From: a virus
Direction: 5' to 3' (one strand)
Length of the DNA stretch: 31,516 nucleotides
Virus record (IMG/VR): IMGVR_UViG_3300025759_000410
Span: 1-31,516 of that record
Positions within the stretch are counted from its first letter, which is position 1. The number at the start of each line of letters is the position of its first letter. This document shows, piece after piece, positions 16,930 through 23,145 of the stretch. The position numbers and the translations under genes are program-made. Under the pieces are notes generated by a model, which searched no databases, had not been told where the DNA came from, and saw nothing but the letters and a program-made list of their open reading frames with translations.

Positions 16930-17115
16930 TTACAGAAGACCTTTAAGGCACTTCTTTTGTTTGCGGCATTCTGGCTTTTTATCACCACAAAGACCGCAGC
17001 GTTTAAACACAGCCTGGTCATCACCTGGTGTCATAGAAGTGACACTAGCTTTGACCGTATCAGATTGCATTGATTGAAACTGACCGTTTTGTGCACGCTT
17101 TCGTTTAGCTGGCAT
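16930..17115 (-). CDS. Small basic protein with a C-terminal cysteine cluster (61 aa)
   Basis: A 61-aa ORF beginning PAKRKRAQNGQFQ, very basic at its N terminus. Its C-terminal third is CGLCGDKKPECRKQKKC, a CxxC plus C...C pattern that could bind zinc. It starts 2 bases after the stop of the 38-aa ORF and ends just before the structured capsid leader. The leader AACTAATT resembles those of other genes here. I do not recognise a named family; nucleic-acid binding is a guess from the charge and cysteines. Confidence 0.65.
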   Translation of the reverse strand: MPAKRKRAQNGQFQSMQSDTVKASVTSMTPGDDQAVFKRCGLCGDKKPECRKQKKCLKGLL

Positions 17116-17117
17116 AA

Positions 17118-17234
17118 TTAGTTAAGAACAGTTTTTTTATATGCGGTGCCACGATAGCACAATGCTACTTCTTTCTCCTCACGGATCATTTTGTTGTAAG
17201 CATTGACAATGTAGCGCTTTTCGAGATCAGACAT
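17118..17234 (-). CDS. Tiny hypothetical protein (38 aa)
   Basis: ATG at 17234 opens a 38-codon frame ending TAA at 17118: MSDLEKRYIVNAYNKMIREE, then KEVALCYRGTAYKKTVLN. It looks like a compact amphipathic helix followed by a short strand. It sits between a 54-aa ORF and the 61-aa ORF with minimal gaps and is preceded by CGAACT. That leader (AACTATG) is shared with the gp15-like, gp16-like and fibre genes. No function is known to me. The fit into a gap between same-strand genes and the protein-like composition argue it is real. Confidence 0.6.
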   Translation of the reverse strand: MSDLEKRYIVNAYNKMIREEKEVALCYRGTAYKKTVLN

Positions 17235-17248
17235 AGTTCGTACAGGAT

Positions 17249-17275
17249 AAACCTAACCCCCGTTCCATGGTTAGG
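17249..17275 (-). other. Inverted repeat between two small ORFs
   Basis: CCTAACC and GGTTAGG form a perfect 7-bp stem with a 10-base loop in the gap between the 54-aa and 38-aa ORFs. There is no T-run after it on the coding strand, so it is a weak terminator candidate at best. It could be a processing site or chance. Confidence 0.35.
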
Positions 17276-17278
17276 CAG

Positions 17279-17443
17279 TCATGCGTCTATAGTTGACTCT
17301 AGAACCATGCGAGTAAATTGTGTCTCCAGGAAGTTGATATCTTCCTGTTCTTGCGGATGACCACCAGGCCATTGTTTTTTGTATAGCCTTAGTGCATCAC
17401 GAATAATTCGAGCACCATTATCGCACACTTGAATGTCAAACAT
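17279..17443 (-). CDS. Small hypothetical protein downstream of psbA (54 aa)
   Basis: ATG at 17443, TGA at 17279. The protein starts MFDIQVCDNGARIIRDALRL and continues YKKQWPGGHPQEQEDINFLE before ending TRMVLESTIDA. It is predicted to be mostly helical, with a charged middle. It starts 18 bases after the psbA stop and therefore is likely co-transcribed with psbA. I do not recognise the family. Composition and the tidy fit between psbA and the next small ORF support it being a gene. Confidence 0.65.
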   Translation of the reverse strand: MFDIQVCDNGARIIRDALRLYKKQWPGGHPQEQEDINFLETQFTRMVLESTIDA

Positions 17444-17461
17444 AGATGAACGTACGAAAAA

Positions 17462-18541
17462 TTAACCGATTGCTGGAGCAGTCAGAGCGACAGGAGTTGT
17501 CTCAGCTGCTGCGAGATCCAGCGGGAAGTTGTGGGCATTGCGTTCATGCATGACTTCCATACCGAGACCAGCCCGGTTCAAGATGTCTGCCCACGTATTG
17601 ATCACATGACCTTCACGGTCTTGGATCGACTGGTTGAAATTGAAACCATTCAGGTTGAAAGCCATGGTAGAAACACCAAGAGCAGTAAACCAGATACCAA
17701 CAACAGGCCAGGCTGCCAAAAAGAAGTGGAGACTACGGCTATTGTTAAAAGAAGCGTACTGAAAAATAAGACGACCAAAGTAGCCATGAGCTGCAACGAT
17801 GTTGTAGGTCTCTTCTTCCTGACCAAATTTGTAGCCATAGTTTTGACTCACTTCCTCAGTTGTCTCACGAATGAGTGAAGATGTGACGAGAGAGCCGTGC
17901 ATGGCGCTGAACAAAGATCCCCCAAACACACCAGCGACGCCCAACATGTGGAACGGGTGCATGAGGATATTATGTTCTGCCTGAAAGACGAACATGTAGT
18001 TAAAGGTACCGGAAATGCCAAGAGGCATAGCATCGGAAAAAGATCCTTGACCAAAAGGGTATACCAAGAAGACAGCAGAAGCTGCGGCAACAGGTGCACT
18101 GTATGCCACAAAGATCCAGGGACGCATACCTAGTCGATAACTAAGTTCCCACTCTCGTCCCATGTAAGAGTAGATACCGATAAGGAAGTGGAAGACAACG
18201 AGCTGGAAAGGTCCGCCGTTGTACAGCCACTCATCAAGGGTGGCTGCTTCCCAAATCGGGTAGAAGTGCAAGCCAATAGCGTTGCTAGAGGGCACGACGG
18301 CGCCTGAGATAATATTGTTCCCATACAGAAGGGAGCCTGCAACTGGTTCTCTGATTCCATCGATGTCTACCGGGGGTGCAGCCACGAAGGCAGTTACAAA
18401 ACAAATAGTAGCGGCTAGCAAAGTTGGAATCATAAGGATACCAAACCAGCCAACATACAAACGGTTGTTAGTGGACGTTACCCACTGGCAGAACTCCTCC
18501 CAAGTAGAACGAGACTGCCGTTGTGAAAGAATAGCGGTCAT
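17462..18541 (-). CDS. psbA: Photosystem II D1 protein
   Basis: A complete 359-aa D1 protein, the PSII reaction-centre core subunit that turns over under light damage. All key residues are at standard D1 positions: Tyr161 (TyrZ), Asp170 and His190, His198 (P680), His215, His252, Ser264 and His272 (QB and iron), and His332, Glu333, His337, Asp342 with Ala344 at the processing site. Residue 130 is Glu, the high-light (D1:2) form rather than Gln. The C-terminal extension after Ala344 is present. No frameshift or intron is seen. Cyanophages use psbA to keep photosynthesis and energy supply running during infection. It follows a GC-rich hairpin and an AT-rich leader, so separate control is likely. 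Acquisition from a marine Synechococcus or Prochlorococcus host is established for the phage family. Confidence 0.99.
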   Translation of the reverse strand: MTAILSQRQSRSTWEEFCQWVTSTNNRLYVGWFGILMIPTLLAATICFVTAFVAAPPVDIDGIREPVAGSLLYGNNIISGAVVPSSNAIGLHFYPIWEAATLDEWLYNGGPFQLVVFHFLIGIYSYMGREWELSYRLGMRPWIFVAYSAPVAAASAVFLVYPFGQGSFSDAMPLGISGTFNYMFVFQAEHNILMHPFHMLGVAGVFGGSLFSAMHGSLVTSSLIRETTEEVSQNYGYKFGQEEETYNIVAAHGYFGRLIFQYASFNNSRSLHFFLAAWPVVGIWFTALGVSTMAFNLNGFNFNQSIQDREGHVINTWADILNRAGLGMEVMHERNAHNFPLDLAAAETTPVALTAPAIG

Positions 18542-18590
18542 TTAAAAGTGCGGTTACATTTACATTCTTATGTATTTGAGCACTTTGTTA

Positions 18591-18623
18591 GGGGCGACCA
18601 AGGCTCACATCCAGTGCCGCCCC
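18591..18623 (-). other. GC-rich hairpin between the beta-barrel-like gene and psbA
   Basis: On the coding strand GGGGCGGC pairs with GGTCGCCCC (8 bp with one G-T and a small mismatch), loop about 17 bases. It begins 8 bases after the upstream stop and lies about 50 bases before the psbA start. There is no T-run, so it may protect or process mRNA ends rather than terminate. The remaining stretch to psbA is AT-rich, but I cannot define a sigma70 or phage promoter there. Confidence 0.6.
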
Positions 18624-18630
18624 GGTCTTA

Positions 18631-18972
18631 TCAGAACTTATACTTAGCACCCACCTTGGTGCCGAAGCCGTTCTCATCTCCAGTAATGATCGAGACTTCC
18701 CCGTATACAGACAGAGCCTCGCTCAGGTCATAGGAACCACCTGCTTTACCAGACAGTTCAGTGGTAGCCTCAGCACCGTCAGGTTGGATGAGGGTAGTAC
18801 CACCTTGGACATACCAGTTAGCACCTTCGTAACCAACGTGAACGTCCGTAGCAGCACCGGTGTAATCGTCACCGTAGTAACCGGCGTTCGATTCGATGTT
18901 TGCGTAGGGACCAGCAATAGCGGCACCGTGTGCCATGCCGAGGAGGAGACCGGAAGCAATAATAGATTTCAT
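18631..18972 (-). CDS. Small secreted beta-barrel-like protein (113 aa)
   Basis: Residues 1-20 form a typical signal peptide: Lys2, a hydrophobic core IIASGLLLGMAHGAAIA, and cleavage after an AxA-type site before GPYAN. The mature part (about 93 aa) has alternating hydrophobic/polar strands rich in Gly, Tyr and Thr (DVHVGYEGANWYVQGGTTL, LSVYGEVSIITG) and ends GTKVGAKYKF. That C-terminal Phe with alternating aromatics is the classic outer-membrane beta-barrel signal. It may therefore be inserted in the host outer membrane during infection. At this size it would make at most a few strands and would have to be a fragment-like or multimeric barrel. It lies between a 54-aa basic ORF and psbA. Function unknown. 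Confidence 0.8.
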   Translation of the reverse strand: MKSIIASGLLLGMAHGAAIAGPYANIESNAGYYGDDYTGAATDVHVGYEGANWYVQGGTTLIQPDGAEATTELSGKAGGSYDLSEALSVYGEVSIITGDENGFGTKVGAKYKF

Positions 18973-18982
18973 GATTAGTTAA

Positions 18983-19147
18983 TTAAGCTTTTTTAGGTTT
19001 ACGTTTTTTAGCAGTCTTAGCTGCTGCTTTAAATTGTGCGGCAGTAGGTGCTCCCTGGCTGCCAGCTTTGCGCATTTTCTCTCCACTACCAGCGGCGATC
19101 CGCTTGCGCTTGGCGTGGATGTTAGCATAGAGTCCAGGTTTTGCCAT
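18983..19147 (-). CDS. Small basic protein (54 aa)
   Basis: ATG at 19147, TAA at 18983. It begins MAKPGLYANIHAKRKRIAAG and continues SGEKMRKAGSQGAPTAAQF, with a Lys/Ala-rich tail ending KKRKPKKA. I have the impression that similar short KPGLYANIHAKRxRI proteins occur widely in phages including cyanophages, but I cannot verify that here. The stop of the upstream 19-aa ORF overlaps its start as TAATG, so translation is coupled. The strong positive charge suggests DNA or RNA binding, possibly in the head. Function unknown. Confidence 0.8.
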   Translation of the reverse strand: MAKPGLYANIHAKRKRIAAGSGEKMRKAGSQGAPTAAQFKAAAKTAKKRKPKKA

Positions 19148-19206
19148 TATTTTTTCTTAGGGGGACGACCTTTCTTTGTACCGTACGTTCCTTTACCTTG
19201 AGGCAT
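19147..19206 (-). CDS. Micro-ORF of 19 residues, basic
   Basis: ATG at 19206 to TAA at 19147 encodes MPQGKGTYGTKKGRPPKKK. It begins where hli ends (19206) and overlaps the next gene by TAATG, so all three are translationally linked. The PQGKGTYG...GRPPKK pattern resembles AT-hook-like (GRP) basic peptides. It may be a true micro-protein or a leader that couples hli to the 54-aa gene. Confidence 0.65.
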   Translation of the reverse strand: MPQGKGTYGTKKGRPPKKK

Positions 19207-19397
19207 TACCATACTCCGGGGATAATTTGACCAGTGATTGCATAAGCACCAAGAGCCGCCATGACGCCAAGCATAGCAAGACGACCGTTAAGCTTCTCAG
19301 CCTTTTCATTGTGAGTTTCAGTTACATCCATAATAGTCATAGGTGGTTCGATTGCATAGAGGTTTAGACGACCCCGTTCTTCAGTGACAGTAGTCAT
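19206..19397 (-). CDS. hli: High-light-inducible protein
   Basis: A 63-aa single-helix Hli/Scp protein. The C-terminal part AEKLNGRLAMLGVMAALGAY (residues 33-52) is the chlorophyll-a/b-binding-type helix with the ExxNGRxAMxG signature, followed by AITGQIIPGVW. Hli proteins bind chlorophyll and carotenoid and protect photosystems, especially PSII during D1 turnover. A phage copy beside psbA is standard in cyanophages and should help keep photosynthesis going. The start overlaps the scaffold stop as TGATG. The N-terminal 30 residues are variable, as usual. Confidence 0.96.
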   Translation of the reverse strand: MTTVTEERGRLNLYAIEPPMTIMDVTETHNEKAEKLNGRLAMLGVMAALGAYAITGQIIPGVW

Positions 19398-20032
19398 CAG
19401 AATTGAACATCAGAGTTTTCAAGACGACGCATCAGGTCTTGCCGATACGCCGGGTCACGATCATAGCGTGGATCGCTCATCGCAGCAACCAGTTCAGCCT
19501 GACTCTTGAATGAATCGTCTGTGTCCTGGGAGCCACGACCTGTAAGCAGCTGACCATCAGAGCCTACAGAATCGTTGTAACGTGATTGTAGCGCCTGGAC
19601 GGCGTAGTAGATAGCGTTAGGGTTACCAGAACCCATCACACCATCATACATCTCGATCTCTTCTTTGGAGAAATTATCGCCTGCCCACGCCAGCATAGAC
19701 TGATAGGCTTTTTCACCGCCCACCATGTCCATCAGCATGTTAGCTTGCTCGTCGGAGAGGAGTTCTTCTTCTCCGTCGTCGTCTGCTTCTGGCTCTGCCT
19801 CTGCTGGCTCGCCCTCGTCTTCGGGGGTCGGTACTTCATCACGAGGTTCTCCAAGTTTTTTCTGAAGTTCTACATAAGCTTGTTCAAGAGCTTGTGTGTC
19901 CTTGAACTTACCGGCAAGCAATGACTGCTCACCTTGCTCAAGAGACTCAGCAATCGCAAGAGACTCCTTTTCGTCTGAGTTAAGAATCTCAGGATTGGCA
20001 GGAGTCTCATTCATTGTAAATGTTTCAGCCAT
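19397..20032 (-). CDS. Scaffolding protein (gp9-like)
   Basis: A 211-aa, very acidic protein in the T7 gene 9 position just after the portal. Residues 64-95 are a Glu/Asp/Pro stretch (DEVPTPEDEGEPAEAEPEADD). The middle (LSDEQANMLMDMVGGEKAYQ, then SMLAWAGDNFSKEEIEMYD) matches the gp9-type pattern. The C terminus is helical and mixed charge (DPAYRQDLMRRLENSDVQF), expected to contact the capsid protein. It guides procapsid assembly and leaves the head before or during packaging. Unlike T7, where gene 10 follows, the host-derived photosynthesis cassette is inserted between it and the capsid gene. Confidence 0.9.
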   Translation of the reverse strand: MAETFTMNETPANPEILNSDEKESLAIAESLEQGEQSLLAGKFKDTQALEQAYVELQKKLGEPRDEVPTPEDEGEPAEAEPEADDDGEEELLSDEQANMLMDMVGGEKAYQSMLAWAGDNFSKEEIEMYDGVMGSGNPNAIYYAVQALQSRYNDSVGSDGQLLTGRGSQDTDDSFKSQAELVAAMSDPRYDRDPAYRQDLMRRLENSDVQF

Positions 20033-20035
20033 AAA

Positions 20036-21613
20036 TTATTGGGGTGGGATAGGTGGTTGTTGTTGTAGCTCCTGTTGAGCCATCTGCATTTCAGCTTGAG
20101 CTTGTTTCTGCTCAACGGCTGCCATCTGTGGAGCCTGTTGTATAGCCATCATCTCTTGCTGCTGTGCCATCTGTTGCTGTTGCTCAGATTGCAGTTCATC
20201 CATACTCTTCACAAGGTTGAGTACGTCAATGCCAGAGGCTGCTGCCAGACGTTTAATGACTTCATCAGGATTAATGAACTGACCGATAGCTTCTGGTCCC
20301 ATAGTCTGTGCAATAATTTGCAAGAACTGACCAAGGCTTTCACGGTCTTGACCACGACCCAAGGCATTAATACCTGCCACGATCGTTGGTCGAACAATGT
20401 CACCTTTAGGCAAGCGAGGGATCTCGCCTGTCTTCTGTGCAATGTTCAGTTTACGATTGAGGTATGGCACAAGGAACTCAACAGTTAGCAGGGAGAAGAG
20501 TCCTCCGAGTTGCTGTTCCAGTTCGAGTTGTGTCATACGGACTTCCTCTGCCGTAGTGCGTTCACTGTCCCTCACGTTGAGAATCAGGAACGCTTCGTTC
20601 AGACGTTGAGTCAGTGACCCGATCATCTGATAAGCAGTCTGGAAGTCAGCTGTCTTACCAACCTGTACAACACCAATGTCATCAGGTCGTCCCTGGATGA
20701 TAGCACCATTACCTGCCTTGGCAAGAGTCTGGGGCTTGGTGGTACTGCTCGGTGCGACAGTAAATACTACCTTAGCAGCTGCAGCGGAGCCTTCAACGAT
20801 GGCTTGTGACAGAGCTTCAAGTGACTTCAAGTCACCCAAGAACTCTTCCACTCTACCACGTCCATAGACCTCGCCGTCAACATGGTTGAAGCGTAGCACG
20901 AGCCAGGGGTTAGCGTCAATAGGTGCCTTACCCTGTGACTTGGGGAGGATCTTATCGAACATCTCCTGGTGCCACACCCAACGGTTGTTGTCACGAGTGA
21001 CATGCGTGTAAATAATACATTCATCATCTGGCATAGTAGTGTCATCTACCACACCAGGCTTCATGAGATCAGGGTAAAAATTTTTTACCAGTTTTTTCGA
21101 GACTGTTTCTTTTGTTACGATCTCAATAACATTACCATTACCATCTCTATCTACCACATAGCGGTTGAGAGGATAGAGCTTTAGCCCATCCTTACTCATA
21201 AAGATAAGAGCATTACCAGCTACAACTAAATGCTTCAATGCTTGGTGAACGACAACCCTATCACCAGACTCCGCAATGGATTCCATGATAGTACGTTCAA
21301 CCTTTGCAAACGACAAGTCAAGTTCAGATCGAATCTGTGGTCCTAACTCTTGAGGAAGATTGATGTCATTTACCTGCAACTTAAAAAAGCTAGTTTGTGG
21401 AGGTAGCAGTGCAAGCATAAGTTTACTTGCAAGCGTCACCACACCTTTGGCTCCTGTTGACTGCCACGGTTGCGGCAGCCTTAGGTTAGTCTTGGTAGAA
21501 CTCTCATCATCCCGAATAAGGTAAGGAAGAGTTAGATCTGCTGCTTGTCTAGCAGAGTTAAGAAACTGGGAACGGCGTGAAGACAGTCTGTCGTATCGTT
21601 GTTTAGCTGTCAT
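20036..21613 (-). CDS. Portal protein / head-tail connector (gp8-like)
   Basis: A 525-aa portal of T7 size (536 aa). Typical stretches are RYDRLSSRRSQFLNSARQAADLTLPYLI at the N terminus, LASKLMLALLPPQTSFFKLQ near 55-75 and NPWLVLRFNHVDGEVYGRG in the middle. VRDSERTTAEEVRMTQLELEQQLGG at about 350 is also typical. The last 55 residues are Gln/Met/Pro-rich. Twelve copies form the DNA entry gate. The start overlaps the preceding stop (TAATG), and the stop is 3 bases before the scaffold ATG. Confidence 0.97.
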   Translation of the reverse strand: MTAKQRYDRLSSRRSQFLNSARQAADLTLPYLIRDDESSTKTNLRLPQPWQSTGAKGVVTLASKLMLALLPPQTSFFKLQVNDINLPQELGPQIRSELDLSFAKVERTIMESIAESGDRVVVHQALKHLVVAGNALIFMSKDGLKLYPLNRYVVDRDGNGNVIEIVTKETVSKKLVKNFYPDLMKPGVVDDTTMPDDECIIYTHVTRDNNRWVWHQEMFDKILPKSQGKAPIDANPWLVLRFNHVDGEVYGRGRVEEFLGDLKSLEALSQAIVEGSAAAAKVVFTVAPSSTTKPQTLAKAGNGAIIQGRPDDIGVVQVGKTADFQTAYQMIGSLTQRLNEAFLILNVRDSERTTAEEVRMTQLELEQQLGGLFSLLTVEFLVPYLNRKLNIAQKTGEIPRLPKGDIVRPTIVAGINALGRGQDRESLGQFLQIIAQTMGPEAIGQFINPDEVIKRLAAASGIDVLNLVKSMDELQSEQQQQMAQQQEMMAIQQAPQMAAVEQKQAQAEMQMAQQELQQQPPIPPQ

Positions 21614-22272
21614 TAAGCGTTAACCATTCCTGATTGAATTGTGGCTAGACCGGTATAAGGGGATGCGGTACCAAACTGTGAACCAATACGGCGACGGAAC
21701 TGTTGAGCAGCACCAAGCTTAGGAGTTGTACCAGCACCTTGGAGTTGGAGACTAGGTTGCAGGCTTGCGCTATAAGCATTTTGAGCTTGAGCACGCATAG
21801 CAATTTCCATTTGTTTACGCTGTTCTTCTGCTTGCTTAGCCTGTTCAATCATCATCTGCTCATACCGTGCCATCATCTCCTCACGCTCCTTTTGGAAATC
21901 AAGTACCTGCTGATCAGTGGATGACGTGTCAAATGACGGCTCTCTATCACGATCACGATCTCTCGATTTTTTAGATCTCTTTTGCTTTGGCCCACCTGAG
22001 ATGTACATCATATCGGGAGTGCCACCATCCATCTTTCTGTAGAAGTCTGCTCTCCGCCTTTCATAGACATCGCGAGACATTCTATCAGACCTGAACTGCG
22101 GCTCAATACCACGCATACGCGGAATACCACCGTACTTTTTCTCTAGCTTTTTCTTCTGTTTTTTACTAAAGCCAAGATACCTTGATGATGAGTATTTATA
22201 CTGGTCCCTTTTACTCGCTTCGGGACGTTTTACTGCATACTTGTAGCTTTTTTTATCTTTCTTTTTGCCCAT
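21613..22272 (-). CDS. Hypothetical basic, coiled-coil protein before the portal (219 aa)
   Basis: Start at ATG 22272, supported by GGAGGA six bases before it on the coding strand and by a TAATG overlap with the previous gene; an in-frame upstream Met at 22302 is less likely. The N-terminal half is Lys/Arg/Tyr-rich (GKKKDKKSYKYAVKRPEASK). The middle has KSRDRDRDREPSF, then a Gln/Met/Glu-rich helix (KEREEMMARYEQMMIEQAKQ) likely to be coiled coil. The C terminus is Ser/Gln/Gly-rich. Its place, right before the portal, is that of T7 genes 6.7-7.3, which encode small virion or tail-assembly proteins. That is a weak hint that it is a virion protein. I do not recognise a named family. Confidence 0.78.
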   Translation of the reverse strand: MGKKKDKKSYKYAVKRPEASKRDQYKYSSSRYLGFSKKQKKKLEKKYGGIPRMRGIEPQFRSDRMSRDVYERRRADFYRKMDGGTPDMMYISGGPKQKRSKKSRDRDRDREPSFDTSSTDQQVLDFQKEREEMMARYEQMMIEQAKQAEEQRKQMEIAMRAQAQNAYSASLQPSLQLQGAGTTPKLGAAQQFRRRIGSQFGTASPYTGLATIQSGMVNA

Positions 22273-22454
22273 TAGTTTTCCTCCATATATTTGATGACCC
22301 ACTCAACGACACTACGTTGACCGGATCGGTACATAATTTTTTCCATTGTATCGTCAGGTGTAGGGTTTGTGGGTGGGAAGGATTCTTCTAGTGCATGAAT
22401 TAAACCTCGGGAGTTCATCCCAAGGACTTCAAGCATATTGGGGGAGGTTGACAT
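22272..22454 (-). CDS. Small hypothetical protein after nrdB (60 aa)
   Basis: Start probably at ATG 22454 (overlapping nrdB by 26 bases); the frame is open upstream to 22523, and ATG 22436 is an alternative. The sequence MSTSPNMLEVLGMNSRGLIH, then ALEESFPPTNPTPDDTMEKI and SVVEWVIKYMEEN has a Pro-rich linker between two helices. The ALEESFPP...DDTMEKIMYRSGQRSVVEW core looks like a conserved small cyanophage protein, but I cannot name it. It overlaps the next gene by TAATG. Function unknown. Confidence 0.72.
   Translation of the reverse strand: MSTSPNMLEVLGMNSRGLIHALEESFPPTNPTPDDTMEKIMYRSGQRSVVEWVIKYMEEN
22279..22284 (-). promoter_or_regulatory. Shine-Dalgarno deciding the start at 22272
   Basis: GGAGGA on the coding strand, six bases before ATG 22272. 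It lies inside the end of the upstream small ORF and favours the shorter reading over the in-frame Met at 22302. Confidence 0.75.
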
Positions 22455-23145
22455 TGCTATGCTCGAAGAAGGCTGGCATTCTAGCTGCTTTAGTTGCGGA
22501 CAATTCTGGGGCTTTACCCTCATACATTAGCCGGTCGCTAGAATCCAGCCAAAATTTTTTGTCCAAATATTTATCGGTAGTATTTACACCTAGTGGTTGC
22601 ATTACCCAATTGATAGTTGCCTTCCTGAGTTTATCAAGAGAAGGACTGATGTTATACCCCAGCTCAGTATGAACCAGACTATTGGTAGCCACATGAATTT
22701 GTTCATCTCGACTAATATCAGCGGAAACCGTTCTCATCCCAGCGTCACCATTAAAGCGGAAGAATGGTAGAAGAACGAAGAAAATCGCACGTTCAGCCAC
22801 CATGGCTTTCGTGATCGTGTGATCTGGATGTGCCTCCCAAGCGGTCCTAAGCCTCTTGGCTTCCTTCTCAGCTTGCGGATCAACACCGTAAGCATTGGCG
22901 ATGTAACCAAGTGCGAGGTCATGGTTCTCTTCGTCTTTAACGTTGGATGCCAGTATTTCACGGGCCAACGTTGGTACTTCACTATTGAGGGCATGAGTAA
23001 TAAAATCTCCCACAGGCAGTTCCATATGTCGCAATGCAAGAGCACGGAAGATCGCTTCCTCCGCGCCCGCTTTGCATGTACCAGCAGTTGTCTGTACTGG
23101 CGTCCATTTGCGCTTCCGCGCTTGTAGTTTTTCGTAAGGGTTCAT
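22429..23145 (-). CDS. nrdB: Ribonucleotide reductase class I beta subunit, lacking the usual radical tyrosine
   Basis: Start at ATG 23145, overlapping the nrdA stop as ATGA; a TTG nine bases upstream is less likely. The 238-aa protein has the ferritin-like metal ligand set: Glu29 or Glu30 (GAEEAIFRAL), ExxH at 72-75 (DEENH), Glu118 (VAERAIF) and ExxH at 148-151 (SRDEQIH). In E. coli NrdB the radical Tyr122 is four residues after the first His. Here that position is Leu79. The protein is also short (E. coli NrdB is about 375 aa). It should pair with the adjacent alpha subunit to make dNTPs. The missing Tyr points to a metal-based or otherwise unusual radical generator, as known for some class I subclasses. 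Confidence 0.88.
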   Translation of the reverse strand: MNPYEKLQARKRKWTPVQTTAGTCKAGAEEAIFRALALRHMELPVGDFITHALNSEVPTLAREILASNVKDEENHDLALGYIANAYGVDPQAEKEAKRLRTAWEAHPDHTITKAMVAERAIFFVLLPFFRFNGDAGMRTVSADISRDEQIHVATNSLVHTELGYNISPSLDKLRKATINWVMQPLGVNTTDKYLDKKFWLDSSDRLMYEGKAPELSATKAARMPAFFEHSNVNLPQYA

